A DNA stretch of 64,000 nucleotides from Anaerotignum faecicola (GTDB lineage: Bacteria; Bacillota; Clostridia; Lachnospirales; Anaerotignaceae). Shown here one piece after another: positions 54,495-63,531 of the stretch (position 1 is its first letter; every line of letters begins with the position of its first letter). The DNA lies in the NCBI RefSeq assembly GCF_003865035.1, contig NZ_BHVZ01000001.1, forward strand, positions 1 through 64,000, given 5' to 3'. Below the pieces are notes generated by a model. That model saw only the letters and a list, made by a program, of their open reading frames with translations. It was not told where the DNA came from and did no database searches. Position numbers and translations under genes: made by a program.

Positions 54495-56621
54495 TTATTT
54501 GTTTTCTTCTGCTTCCATGGCATCCTTCATGGAGAAGTTCAGTCTGCCCTGCTTGTCAATTTCCATCAGCTTCACAGAAACCTTATCGCCAACAGCCAGA
54601 ACATCCTCAACCTTTGCCACACGCTTGTTGGAAATCTTGGAAATATGAATCAACCCTTCCTTGCCGGGTGCGATTTCCACAAATGCGCCGAAGGCCATCA
54701 ATCTTGTGATAGTCCCCTGATAAATCGTGCCGGGTTCGGGATCGGAAACGATTGCGGTAATCATATCCTTTGCCATCTGGATACCTGCGGGGTCAATGCC
54801 CTTGATGTAGATGATGCCGTCATCCTCTGTATCGATTTCACAGCCGGATTCCTCCACAATCTTCTTGATAACCTTACCTCTTGCGCCGATAACCTCAGCA
54901 ATTTTTTCCACATCAATCTGCATCTGTGCAATCTTCGGTGCATAAGGAGAAAGCTCTTTTCTGGGCTCTGCGATTGCCTTCAGCATAACCTCATTCAGAA
55001 TATAATCTCTTGCTCTGCCTGTCTGCGCAAATGCCTGCTCAATCATAGGGAAGGTCAAGCCATGAATCTTCATATCCATCTGGATGGCTGTGATACCCTC
55101 GCTTGTCCCTGCAACCTTAAAGTCCATATCGCCAAAGAAGTCCTCAACGCCCTGAATATCTGTGATTTCGATGAAATCATCATCGTTTTCGCCCGTTACC
55201 AGACCTACGGAAATACCTGCAACGGGACGTTTGATGGGAACACCTGCCGCCATCAGGGACAGTGTGGAGCCGCAGATGGATGCCTGAGAGGTAGAACCGT
55301 TGGAGCTTAAAATATCGGAAACCAGACGGATTGCGTAAGGGAATTCCTCCTCACTGGGGATAACGGGCAGCAATGCTCTTTCGCCCAGTGCGCCATGCCC
55401 GATTTCACGTCTGCCGGGACCTCTGGAGGTTTTTGCTTCGCCTACGGAGAAGCCGGGGAAGTTATAGTGATGGATGTATCTCTTGCCTGTTTCGTTTGTA
55501 TCCAGACCATCCAATCTCTGTCCTTCGCTGATTGCCCCCAATGTGGTTACGGTCAATGCCTGTGTCTGTCCTCTGGAGAACAGCGCGGAGCCATGCACAC
55601 GAGGCAGAACGTCTACCTCTGCGGACAGCTTTCTGATTTCTTCAATGCCACGACCGTCGGGGCGCTTGTGGTCTCTCAGAATCATTCTTCTTACCGTCAT
55701 TTTCTGGAATTTATAAATAATATCGCCAATCAGTGCGTCGATATCCGTTTCTTCGCCAACCATTGCTGTCAGCTGCTCTGTCAGTGCTTCTGTAACCTCC
55801 TCGGTCAGCGCCTTAATCTTTGCATCTCTGTCCTGCTTCAGCTCCGCAAAAACGGCATCCTCCATTCTTGCGTCTGTGATAAAGCCTGTTACCAACTGAT
55901 ATGCGTCTTCGGGAATTACATATTCTGTGTAGGGTGCTTTTTCCTTACCCTCTTTTGCTGTGATTTCCTGAATGAATTTCACAACCTGCAGGTTGGTATC
56001 AAATGCAAGATGAATTGCCTCCATCATCAGTGCATCGGGAATTTCGTCCGCGCCTGCTTCAATCATCATAACCTTATCTTCCTTGGAGGAAACGGTCAGG
56101 TTCAGTCTGGTTGTTTCTCTCTGTGCCGCAGTGGGGTTTACCACCAGTGCGCCGTCACAGTAGCCGATATTGACGGAGGATACGGGATCTGTAAAGGGAA
56201 TATCGGAAATATTCAGCGCAAGGGATGCACCAATCATTGCCAGCACCTCAGGTGCGCAGTCCTGATCTACGGACATAACGGTTGCAACGATAGCAACGTC
56301 ATTTCTGTAATCCTTGGGGAACAGCGGACGCAGAGGTCTGTCGATACATCTTGCTGTCAGAACCGCCTTTTCGGAGGGTCTGCCCTCTCTTTTGATAAAG
56401 CCGCCGGGAATTTTACCAACGGAATACAGTCTTTCTTCGTAATCAATGCTCAAAGGGAAGAAATCAATCCCTTCTCTGGGCTTATCGGATGCAGTTGCCG
56501 TTACCAGAACGGTTGTATCGCCGTAACGCATCAGGCATGCGCCGTTTGCCTGCTCTGCCACTCTGCCGATTTCAGCTGTCAGTGTTCTGCCTGCCAGTTC
56601 CATGGAATAGCTTCTAAACAT
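54495..56621 (-). CDS. pnp: Polyribonucleotide nucleotidyltransferase (PNPase)
   Basis: A 708-residue phosphorolytic 3'-5' exoribonuclease of the RNA decay machinery. Two RNase PH domains flank a helical domain. The catalytic one has PGRREIGHGALGERAL (about 400-415), SNGSTSQASICGSTLSLMAAGVP and DMDFKVAGTSEGITAIQMD. A KH domain (about 553-612, VIGARGKVIKKI) and an S1 domain (about 620-690) follow. The ATG at 56621 is spaced best from AAGGAG; one codon pair upstream at 56627 is too close. It follows rpsO with a terminator between. Confidence 0.97.
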   Translation of the reverse strand: MFRSYSMELAGRTLTAEIGRVAEQANGACLMRYGDTTVLVTATASDKPREGIDFFPLSIDYEERLYSVGKIPGGFIKREGRPSEKAVLTARCIDRPLRPLFPKDYRNDVAIVATVMSVDQDCAPEVLAMIGASLALNISDIPFTDPVSSVNIGYCDGALVVNPTAAQRETTRLNLTVSSKEDKVMMIEAGADEIPDALMMEAIHLAFDTNLQVVKFIQEITAKEGKEKAPYTEYVIPEDAYQLVTGFITDARMEDAVFAELKQDRDAKIKALTEEVTEALTEQLTAMVGEETDIDALIGDIIYKFQKMTVRRMILRDHKRPDGRGIEEIRKLSAEVDVLPRVHGSALFSRGQTQALTVTTLGAISEGQRLDGLDTNETGKRYIHHYNFPGFSVGEAKTSRGPGRREIGHGALGERALLPVIPSEEEFPYAIRLVSDILSSNGSTSQASICGSTLSLMAAGVPIKRPVAGISVGLVTGENDDDFIEITDIQGVEDFFGDMDFKVAGTSEGITAIQMDMKIHGLTFPMIEQAFAQTGRARDYILNEVMLKAIAEPRKELSPYAPKIAQMQIDVEKIAEVIGARGKVIKKIVEESGCEIDTEDDGIIYIKGIDPAGIQMAKDMITAIVSDPEPGTIYQGTITRLMAFGAFVEIAPGKEGLIHISKISNKRVAKVEDVLAVGDKVSVKLMEIDKQGRLNFSMKDAMEAEENK

Positions 56622-56747
56622 AATCATTCTCCTTTTCTTGAATGTCGTTTTTTCGCACCATAGATCTTCAACTTCGCCTGCAAGCCTGTCCCTTCTTGCA
56701 AAAAAAGTTGGAAATCTATAGTGCCTCCTGCTCGTTTCTTGCTTTTT

Positions 56748-56785
56748 AAAAAGAAAGGGAGGATTGGCTCCTCCCTTTTTCTGTC
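56748..56785 (-). terminator. Terminator between rpsO and pnp
   Basis: AAAGGGAGGA-GCCAA-TCCTCCCTTT followed by a U-rich tail on the minus strand, 10 bases past the rpsO stop. Read-through to pnp is probably partial. Confidence 0.85.
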
Positions 56786-56794
56786 ATCTGTAAA

Positions 56795-57061
56795 TTACTT
56801 TCTCAGACCCAGTTCTGCAATGATTGCACGGTATCTTTCGATATCGATTTCCTTCAGGTAGTTCAGCAGACCTCTTCTCTGACCAACCATTTTCAGCAGA
56901 CCACGTCTGGAGTGGTGATCCTTCTTGTGCATTTTCAGGTGGTCTGTCAGCAGAGAGATTCTTGCTGTCAGCAGTGCGATCTGAACTTCGGGAGAACCTG
57001 TGTCGTTAGGTGTTCTGCCATATTTTGCGATGATTTCCTGTTTGTTGATTGTTGCTGCCAT
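56795..57061 (-). CDS. rpsO: 30S ribosomal protein S15
   Basis: An 88-residue S15. [28 protein letters not shown] (about 8-35) and [25 protein letters not shown] (about 45-70) are diagnostic. It binds the 16S central domain early in 30S assembly and often represses its own mRNA. A structured leader (57114-57149) precedes it. Confidence 0.98.
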   Translation of the reverse strand: MAATINKQEIIAKYGRTPNDTGSPEVQIALLTARISLLTDHLKMHKKDHHSRRGLLKMVGQRRGLLNYLKEIDIERYRAIIAELGLRK

Positions 57062-57113
57062 TGTTGTTTTCCTCCTTAAAAACCTTATGTTTTTTTATTT
57101 CTGTATCCCCAAA

Positions 57114-57149
57114 GACTAAGTAATGGTCGGAGTGTCCGGAAACTGAGTC
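57114..57149 (-). promoter_or_regulatory. Candidate structured leader (S15 autoregulation) of rpsO
   Basis: On the minus strand GACTCAGT and ACTTAGTC form an 8-bp stem with one mismatch. Within it CGGA-CAC-TCCG forms a small hairpin. The structure ends about 52 bases before the rpsO start. Firmicutes S15 leaders use similar stacked stems, but I cannot confirm a family match. The rest of 57062-57262 shows nothing else. Confidence 0.45.
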
Positions 57150-57262
57150 TCGGTTTTACAACATTAGTATCTTACCATACGAAGCCCATCTTTGCAAGGA
57201 AAATTCAAGGAAATTACGCAAGTTTCCCAAGAAAAGCAGGCTTTTTTTCGATTTTCACGCCT

Positions 57263-58219
57263 TTATTTTTCCTGCTCGCTTCTCCAATGTGCATACTCCG
57301 CAGAGTGAAAATAGGCTCTCGCCTGCTCCGCATTGATCGCAATTTGCCTTTGCAGCTCCTCCACACTGGGAAATTTCTGTTCACTGCGCAGGAATTTATA
57401 GAAAAATGTCTGTAGCTGTTCGCCGTAAATCATTTCATTGAAATCCAGTAAATACGTTTCCACAATCTTCACTGTGCCGTTTACGGTAGGGTTTTTGCCG
57501 ATATTTGTCACACCGTAATAATATTTCCCCTTATATAAGGTTTTTGTTGCATAGACCCCATTGGGCGGGAACAGCTTGAGCGGATGCGCCTCGATATTTA
57601 CCGTAGGGAAGCCGATGGTTCTGCCCAGCTTTTTCCCTTCCTTTACTGTACCAAGGATAAAATAAGGCACCGTCAGCATCTGGTTTGCTTCTTCCAGATT
57701 CTTTTCCAGAAGGCATCTGCGGATACGGGAGGAGCTGACTCTCTCATCCCCATGCAGCACCTTCGGCACACCGATGACCTTAATGCCGCGTTCTGCACCA
57801 AGGCGCTTCAGCATTTCATAATTGCCTGCCGCGCCCTTGCCAAAGCGGTAATCCTCCCCGACCACCAGCACCTGGCATTTCAGCTTTTCAAAAATCAGCT
57901 TCACTGCAAAGTCCTCAGGGTCCATTGCCGCAAAGTTCATATCAAAGGGATATTCAATATAAATATCAATGCCCATCTGCTCCATCTGGAATTTCTTTTC
58001 CGAAGGGTCAACGATTAAGGCAAAATCTTCTTTTCTTTGAAAGACAAACATCGGGTGGGGAGAGAAGGTAAACACCACGCTTTTCAGCCCCTCCTCCTCC
58101 GCAAATTGTTTTGTCAGATTGATCAGCGAACGATGCCCCTGATGCAGACCATCAAAGTTCCCCAGAGTCACAGCCGTCGGCTCGCTCTGCTCAATTCGCG
58201 TGTCAGTAATATGTTCCAT
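57263..58219 (-). CDS. ribF: Bifunctional riboflavin kinase / FAD synthetase
   Basis: A 318-residue RibF making FMN and then FAD. The nucleotidyltransferase domain has VTLGNFDGLHQGHRSLI (about 17-33) and ISSSRIRR-like SSSRIRRCL (about 161-169). The flavokinase domain follows with GRTIGFPTVNIE (about 196-207) and GVYATKTLYKGKYYYGVTNIGKNPT (about 218-242). Located after truB by 36 bases as in many Firmicutes. Confidence 0.96.
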   Translation of the reverse strand: MEHITDTRIEQSEPTAVTLGNFDGLHQGHRSLINLTKQFAEEEGLKSVVFTFSPHPMFVFQRKEDFALIVDPSEKKFQMEQMGIDIYIEYPFDMNFAAMDPEDFAVKLIFEKLKCQVLVVGEDYRFGKGAAGNYEMLKRLGAERGIKVIGVPKVLHGDERVSSSRIRRCLLEKNLEEANQMLTVPYFILGTVKEGKKLGRTIGFPTVNIEAHPLKLFPPNGVYATKTLYKGKYYYGVTNIGKNPTVNGTVKIVETYLLDFNEMIYGEQLQTFFYKFLRSEQKFPSVEELQRQIAINAEQARAYFHSAEYAHWRSEQEK

Positions 58220-58255
58220 TTTTTTACTCCTTTTACAAGTATAAAAATCCTTGCT

Positions 58256-59161
58256 TTATACCAGCATTTTAAACGGTTTGATGTAAAAATTCGTTTCTTC
58301 TTTTTTCAGTGTATACAGTCCAACAAGGTGATTCTCAAAATCGTAAACCGCTGCGATTTCATCCTCCTGCAATGCCTTCGGCTGCTTCGTAAAATATTTT
58401 TCCTGTATTTTTCCGCCGTTATAGAGCAGCTTGGTCGAGCCCTCCGCAATTTTTATCACGGGAAAGTCTCTCAGCGCCTCCTGCATCGTCAGCAGGGCAT
58501 CCTCTGCTCTCTCCTGCTCCGCCAGTGCCTTCAAATCATCCAGCTTTATGGCGTTTTCCAGAGAAAAGCTGCCTGTTGCTGTCCGCAGCAATTCCGCCAT
58601 GTGTCCGCCGCAGCCCAGTGCCTTGCCGATATCGGCACAAAGCGTGCGGATATATGTCCCCTTCGAGCAGTCAATGTCCATCTCCACTCTGTCGGGCGGC
58701 AGAAATCTGCGAATCCGAATATCATACACCTCAATGGTGCGCGCCTTTCGTGCAATCTCCTTGCCCTCTCTGGCAAGCTCATACAGCTTTTTCCCATTCA
58801 CCTTCACTGCGGAATACATCGGCGGCACCTGCTCCAGTCTGCCGATAAAGGCTGCCACAGCCGCGCGGATTTTTCCCTCATCAAACACAACCGCCTTTGT
58901 CTCCAGAACCTCGCCCGAAGCGTCCTCCGTCGTTGTGGTCACGCCTAAGCGGAGCATGGCGCGGTAGCTTTTTCTGCCATCCATAATGACATCCGAAAGC
59001 TTGGTTGCCTTGCCCACGCAAACCGGCAGAACGCCCTCCGCATCGGGGTCAAGCGTGCCGGTATGCCCCACCTTTTTCATGTGAATGGTTCTGCGAACAA
59101 TCGCAACCACATCATGGGAGGTGAATCCCTTTTCTTTGTAAATATTGAAAATACCGTCCAA
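58256..59161 (-). CDS. truB: tRNA pseudouridine-55 synthase
   Basis: A 301-residue TruB that makes pseudouridine 55 in the T-loop of tRNAs. Catalytic Asp in GHTGTLDPDAEGVLPV (about 31-46), then KSYRAMLRLG, YSAVKVNGKKLYELAR and CSKGTYIRTLCADIG; a PUA-like C terminus follows. I place the start at TTG 59161, because AAGGAGG lies nine bases upstream and the protein then begins MDGIFNIYKEKG like its relatives. A reading from 59308 would add 49 unrelated residues overlapping nrnA. Confidence 0.95.
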   Translation of the reverse strand: MDGIFNIYKEKGFTSHDVVAIVRRTIHMKKVGHTGTLDPDAEGVLPVCVGKATKLSDVIMDGRKSYRAMLRLGVTTTTEDASGEVLETKAVVFDEGKIRAAVAAFIGRLEQVPPMYSAVKVNGKKLYELAREGKEIARKARTIEVYDIRIRRFLPPDRVEMDIDCSKGTYIRTLCADIGKALGCGGHMAELLRTATGSFSLENAIKLDDLKALAEQERAEDALLTMQEALRDFPVIKIAEGSTKLLYNGGKIQEKYFTKQPKALQEDEIAAVYDFENHLVGLYTLKKEETNFYIKPFKMLV

Positions 59162-59187
59162 AAAACAGTACCTCCTTAAATTCTTTT

Positions 59188-60150
59188 TTACAGCATTTTT
59201 TCCACCTCTGCCAGAACCATTTCCTTGGCTTTGGCAATGGGTGCGGAAATGGTACAGCCTGCCGCCTTCACATGACCGCCGCCACCGAATTTCTGCGCCA
59301 ATGCGCATACATCATAGCCGTCATTGCCGCGGAAACTGCCCTTTACATCCGTTTCCGTCTTTTCGTAGAAGAAGCAGGCCACCTTTGCGCCCAATACGCC
59401 CTTCAGATAATTGATGATGGCATCCAGCTCCTTACTGCTGCCGCCCAGCTCCGCAATCTCCGCCGCCGTAATCTGAGAGCAGACCACATCGCCGCCAAAC
59501 AGCAGCTCTGCATTGCTCAGGGCTCTGCCCATCAGCTTTAATTCCGAAAAGCTGCGGCTGTCGAAAAAGCGGTTATAAATCTCCGTAAAGGGAATCCCGT
59601 ACCCCATTAGGGCCCCTGCAATCTGCATGGTTTCAGGGGATGTAGAGGAATGACGGAAGCCGCCTGTGTCATAAATCAGTCCGGCATAAAGCCCAGCCGC
59701 CTCTGCCGCCGTCATGGGCAGTCTGTTTTCCAAAAGCTGAAACACAATCTCACTGGTCGAGGAGGCCTTCGCCGCCACATAATTCAGCTCTGCGAAATAG
59801 GTGTTGCTTTCGTGGTGGTCAATATTGATTTTCTTCGCTGCTTTTTGGAAAATTTCCGCCGCATCCCCCAAGCGTCCCTCGTCACCGCAGTCCAGTACGA
59901 GAAACAGCTCAGGAAGCCTTGCATCCTCTGCCGCACAGACCAGATGTCCATTCGGAATCAGCTGATATTTATCCGCATATTTTTCCAGAATGACCTGCAC
60001 CTGCTTCCCTGCCTTTTCCAGTGCGCCGCCGAGTGCCAGACAGGCGCCGATGGCATCCCCATCGGGGTTGGTGTGTCCTGCCAGCGCAATCGTTTCCGCC
60101 GACAGAACCCATTCCATGATTTCATCAAAAGAGTTGTTTGCTTTTTTCAT
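59188..60150 (-). CDS. nrnA: DHH-family oligoribonuclease / pAp phosphatase NrnA
   Basis: A 320-residue DHH/DHHA1 phosphoesterase. GHTNPDGDAIGACLAL (about 25-40), LDCGDEGRLG (about 86-95), the DHH motif NIDHHESN (about 109-116), TGGFRHSST, and the DHHA1 signature FGGGGHVKAAGC (about 286-297) are all seen. It degrades nanoRNAs and dephosphorylates pAp. It overlaps the rbfA stop by 4 bases. Confidence 0.95.
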   Translation of the reverse strand: MKKANNSFDEIMEWVLSAETIALAGHTNPDGDAIGACLALGGALEKAGKQVQVILEKYADKYQLIPNGHLVCAAEDARLPELFLVLDCGDEGRLGDAAEIFQKAAKKINIDHHESNTYFAELNYVAAKASSTSEIVFQLLENRLPMTAAEAAGLYAGLIYDTGGFRHSSTSPETMQIAGALMGYGIPFTEIYNRFFDSRSFSELKLMGRALSNAELLFGGDVVCSQITAAEIAELGGSSKELDAIINYLKGVLGAKVACFFYEKTETDVKGSFRGNDGYDVCALAQKFGGGGHVKAAGCTISAPIAKAKEMVLAEVEKML

Positions 60151-60518
60151 TCTGCATCTCTTTCCTTGCGTTCCTTATCAATTTTGCTGAACAATTCATC
60201 CATGTGGATGGCATATTCTGCGGATTCGTCCAGCTTAAAGCGCAGCTCAGGGGTATAGCGCAGGTTAATTCTCTGCGCAATCAGTCGGCGAATAAAGCCG
60301 CCTGCGTTCTGCAGCCCCTTCATTACATTTTCCTTATCCTTTTCGTCACCCAGTACAGAAACATAAACCTTGCAGTATTTCAAATCCTGCGTCGTTTCCA
60401 CACGGATCACGCTTGTCATCACACCAATGCGAGGGTCCTTCAGCTCTGCCCGGATAATCTGGGAAAGCTCCTTCATAATCTCGTCATTGATGCGAGAAAG
60501 TCTGTTATTTGTTTTCAT
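60147..60518 (-). CDS. rbfA: 30S ribosome-binding factor A
   Basis: A 123-residue RbfA, a KH-fold factor for late 30S maturation and cold adaptation. RINDEIMKELSQIIRAELKDPRIGVMTSV and KYCKVYVSVLGDEKD are typical, with RINLRYTPELRFKLDESAEYAIHMDELF at the C terminus. Located 24 bases after infB. Confidence 0.96.
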   Translation of the reverse strand: MKTNNRLSRINDEIMKELSQIIRAELKDPRIGVMTSVIRVETTQDLKYCKVYVSVLGDEKDKENVMKGLQNAGGFIRRLIAQRINLRYTPELRFKLDESAEYAIHMDELFSKIDKERKERDAE

Positions 60519-60542
60519 AATCTCTCACCTTTTATTTCAAAA

Positions 60543-62888
60543 TTAGCGAGGTACCTCTACCATAGTGAAGGCTTCGATCCAGTCGCCCTCCTTCACGTCA
60601 TTGAATTTCTTGAACACCAGACCACATTCATAGCCTGCTGCAACCTCTTTTACGTCATCCTTGAAGCGTCTCAGGCTTTCCAGATCGCCTTCATACACAA
60701 CGATACCGTCACGCACGATACGAACCTGACAATTTCGCACGAATTTACCATCCTTTACATAGCTGCCGGCAATCGTACCAACGCCGGATGCCTTAAAGAT
60801 CTGGCGTACCTCTGCATGACCCAGAACCTTTTCTTCGTAAATGGGGTCAAGCATACCCTTCATGGCAGCCTGAATATCCTCGATTGCGTTATAGATAACA
60901 CGATACAGACGGATATCCACCTTTTCCTCATCCGCAAATGCCTTTGCCGCAGGCTCAGGACGCACGTTGAAGCCGATAATAATCGCATTGGATGCGGATG
61001 CCAGAAGCACGTCGCTTTCCGTAACCGCACCAACGCCGCCATGGATCACGCGCACGCGTACCTCCTCGTTTGTCAGCTTTTCCAAAGACTGACGCACTGC
61101 CTCTACAGAGCCCTGTACGTCCGCCTTTACAATAATCCCCAGCTCCTTCATGTTACCACTCTGAATCTGGTTGAACAGGTCATCCAGAGATACCTTCTGG
61201 GGTGTCTGGCTAATCAGTGTTTCTCTGTTCTTTGCGATAACGCTTTCCGCAAGCTGTCTTGCCTGCTTTTCGTTTGCCGCTACATAGAAGCTGTCACCTG
61301 CTGCAGGAACCTCAGAAAGCCCCAGAATCTCAACAGGAGTGGAGGGGCCTGCGGATTTCACGCGTCTGCCCTTATCATCTGTCATCGCTCTGATTCTCCC
61401 GTATGCAGGGCCTGCAACCACAGGATCGCCCACACGCAGGGTGCCGCTCTGTACCAGTACGGTTGCAACAGGGCCGCGTCCCTTATCCAGCTGTGCTTCG
61501 ATGATAGCACCTCTTGCCTTCTTGTTGGGGTTTGCCTTCAGCTCCTTCATTTCTGCTGTCAGAATAATCATTTCCAGCAGGTTATCAATGCCTTCCTTCG
61601 TGTGTGCAGATACAGGAACGCAAACGGTTGTGCCGCCCCAGTCCTCTGCCAGAAGACCGTATTCTGTCAGCTCCTGCTTTACGCGGTCGGGGTTTGCGGA
61701 GGGCTTATCCATCTTGTTGATGGCAACGATAATTTCAACGCCTGCTGCCTTCGCATGGTTGATTGCTTCTACTGTCTGGGGCATTACGCCGTCATCTGCC
61801 GCAACAACCAGAATCGCGATATCTGTAATCTGCGCGCCGCGCATACGCATTGCCGTAAATGCCTCGTGACCGGGTGTGTCCAGGAAGGTAATGGGCTTGC
61901 CGTCAATCTGAACGGTGTATGCACCGATATGCTGTGTAATGCCGCCTGCTTCGCCCTTTGTTACGCTGGAATGACGGATGGCATCCAGCAGAGAGGTTTT
62001 GCCGTGGTCAACATGCCCCATTACAACAACAACGGGAGGTCTTTCCTCCAGCTTGGATTCATCCTCTTCCTCCTCTGCGCCAAAGGCTTCCTCCATGATA
62101 TCCTTTTCTTCCTCCTGCTCCAGAATCACGTTGTATTCCTCTGCGATGGAAGCCGCGGTATCAAAATCCAATGTTGCATTGATGGCAAGCATTTTGCCCT
62201 TTTTCATCAGATTCATAACCAGATCGGAGCCTTTTTTGCCCAGAACCTCAGCCAGATCCTTTACGGTAATGCTTTCGGGAATATATTTGATAACGGGATC
62301 TGCGTTTGCTTCCTCCGCCTCCAGTGCCGCCAGCTCTGCCATCAGCGCTGCTTCCTCCTCCATTTCACGTCTTCTGCGCTCCATGGGGTTTTCTCTTACC
62401 TTCTGACCGTTCTTGTTGCCCTTTTTGTCTTTTTTGTCCTTGCCTTTATTGTTGTCCTTCTTGCCCTGCTGCTGTGCGCCCTTGTTATTCTGACCGCCCT
62501 GCTTGTTATTATTATTATTGTTATTATTATTGCCCTTTCCCTGCTTGCTTTCGTTTCTGTTTTCGTTGCTTCTGCCTTCGTTTCTGTTGTCCTTTTTCTG
62601 TGCAGGTCTGTTGCCGTCCTGTCTGCGGTCATTTTCCTTTTTCTGCCCATCCTGCTTCGGCTGATTCTGCTTGGGCTGGTTCTGCTTGGGTGCATCCTTT
62701 TTCGGTGCATCCTTTTTGGGTTCCTCCTTCTTCGGCTGATATAACGCCGTCACCTTTGCGGCTTCTTCCTCTGTCAGCATTGCCATGTGGCTTTTTGCTT
62801 CAATGCCGATGCTGTTGATTTTTGCTACTAAGTCTTTATTGGCAACGCCAAGCTGCTTTGCCAGTTCATAAATTCTGATTTTGGACAT
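60543..62888 (-). CDS. infB: Translation initiation factor IF-2
   Basis: A 781-residue GTPase placing initiator tRNA on the 30S subunit. The N-terminal IF2-N domain ([25 protein letters not shown]) is followed by a low-complexity linker (about 53-165). This linker is rich in Lys, Gln and Asn and contains a run of nine Asn. A second IF2-N domain (about 205-255) follows. The G domain starts at about 285 with [15 protein letters not shown] (G1), [12 protein letters not shown] (G3) and [13 protein letters not shown] (G4), then beta-barrel and C-terminal domains. The start at 62888 fits the family. Confidence 0.97.
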   Translation of the reverse strand: MSKIRIYELAKQLGVANKDLVAKINSIGIEAKSHMAMLTEEEAAKVTALYQPKKEEPKKDAPKKDAPKQNQPKQNQPKQDGQKKENDRRQDGNRPAQKKDNRNEGRSNENRNESKQGKGNNNNNNNNNKQGGQNNKGAQQQGKKDNNKGKDKKDKKGNKNGQKVRENPMERRRREMEEEAALMAELAALEAEEANADPVIKYIPESITVKDLAEVLGKKGSDLVMNLMKKGKMLAINATLDFDTAASIAEEYNVILEQEEEKDIMEEAFGAEEEEDESKLEERPPVVVVMGHVDHGKTSLLDAIRHSSVTKGEAGGITQHIGAYTVQIDGKPITFLDTPGHEAFTAMRMRGAQITDIAILVVAADDGVMPQTVEAINHAKAAGVEIIVAINKMDKPSANPDRVKQELTEYGLLAEDWGGTTVCVPVSAHTKEGIDNLLEMIILTAEMKELKANPNKKARGAIIEAQLDKGRGPVATVLVQSGTLRVGDPVVAGPAYGRIRAMTDDKGRRVKSAGPSTPVEILGLSEVPAAGDSFYVAANEKQARQLAESVIAKNRETLISQTPQKVSLDDLFNQIQSGNMKELGIIVKADVQGSVEAVRQSLEKLTNEEVRVRVIHGGVGAVTESDVLLASASNAIIIGFNVRPEPAAKAFADEEKVDIRLYRVIYNAIEDIQAAMKGMLDPIYEEKVLGHAEVRQIFKASGVGTIAGSYVKDGKFVRNCQVRIVRDGIVVYEGDLESLRRFKDDVKEVAAGYECGLVFKKFNDVKEGDWIEAFTMVEVPR

Positions 62889-62915
62889 TCCACAACACCT
62901 CGTCTTTCTCGAAAA

Positions 62916-63248
62916 TCAGCCTTCACCGACCTTCGTTCTATTCTCTATATTATCATCCGCAAGCTCTTTCAGTTTTTTTGCAAAGCCCTTTTCTGTAATC
63001 GCAATAATGGAGCGCATTTCTGCGCCAATGGCTCTGCCCAGTTCTTCCTTGGTTCCGATTTCTGCCAAGGGCAGTTCATAATACACTGCGGAATTTGTAA
63101 ATTTCTTTTTTGTATTCTTCGATGCATCCTGCGCTAAAATGAGCAGATATGCCTGTTTTTTGCGCACCGCCTGTTCTGCGGCCACCTCGCCTGCAACAAG
63201 CTTTCCCGCCCGCTTGCAAAGCCCCAGAAGGGAAAAAAATTTATTCAT
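62916..63248 (-). CDS. L7Ae/L30e-like ribosome-associated protein (YlxQ)
   Basis: A 110-residue L7Ae-family RNA-binding protein. FFSLLGLCKRAGKLVAGEVAAEQAVRKKQAYLLILAQDAS is the usual N-terminal half, and GRAIGAEMRSIIAITEKGFAKKL the C-terminal half. Homologues (YlxQ) bind kink-turn RNA; the exact role is unclear. The ATG at 63248 overlaps the ylxR stop by 8 bases. A longer frame to 63380 is a shadow of ylxR. Confidence 0.92.
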   Translation of the reverse strand: MNKFFSLLGLCKRAGKLVAGEVAAEQAVRKKQAYLLILAQDASKNTKKKFTNSAVYYELPLAEIGTKEELGRAIGAEMRSIIAITEKGFAKKLKELADDNIENRTKVGEG

Positions 63249-63516
63249 TGGTCTGTTTCTCCAATTCTTGAAGCAGCTGCTCATACACTTCCTTCGGCAC
63301 AGCCACCTTAAAGGAGCGCTCCAGCCCCTTGGATTTCTGCGCCTTCGCCAGACATTCCGCATTGGGACAGATATATGCACCGCGTCCGGGCAGCTTTCCC
63401 GTACGGTCTAAGGCAAATTCGCCTGCATCATTTCGTACAATGCGAATCAGTTCCTTTTTATTTTTCATTTCCTGACAGCCGGTACATTTTCTGAGAGGTA
63501 CTTTTCTTTGCTTCAT
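63241..63516 (-). CDS. ylxR: YlxR (DUF448) RNA-binding protein
   Basis: A 91-residue protein. RKVPLRKCTGCQEMKNKKELIRIVRN (about 4-29), then GRGAYICPNAECLAKAQKSKGLERSF (about 44-69) are the YlxR signatures, with Cys pairs. Homologues bind RNA and have been linked to RNase P and gene regulation. Lies between nusA (15 bases) and the L7Ae-like gene, the common Firmicutes order. Confidence 0.95.
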   Translation of the reverse strand: MKQRKVPLRKCTGCQEMKNKKELIRIVRNDAGEFALDRTGKLPGRGAYICPNAECLAKAQKSKGLERSFKVAVPKEVYEQLLQELEKQTNE

Positions 63517-63531
63517 ATACTCTCCTCCCTC

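Noticed and set aside
59162..59308. Longer N terminus for truB
   Set aside because: It would overlap nrnA by about 120 bases, has no family similarity, and a TTG with a strong AAGGAGG sits at the true domain start.
62500..62540. Short triplet repeat considered as a repeat array or CRISPR-like feature
   Set aside because: It is simply the codon run for poly-Asn within infB, with no spacers.
60138..62744. 868-codon plus-strand ORF opposite infB and rbfA
   Set aside because: Antisense shadow of infB; composition dominated by Cys, His, Leu; no start signals.
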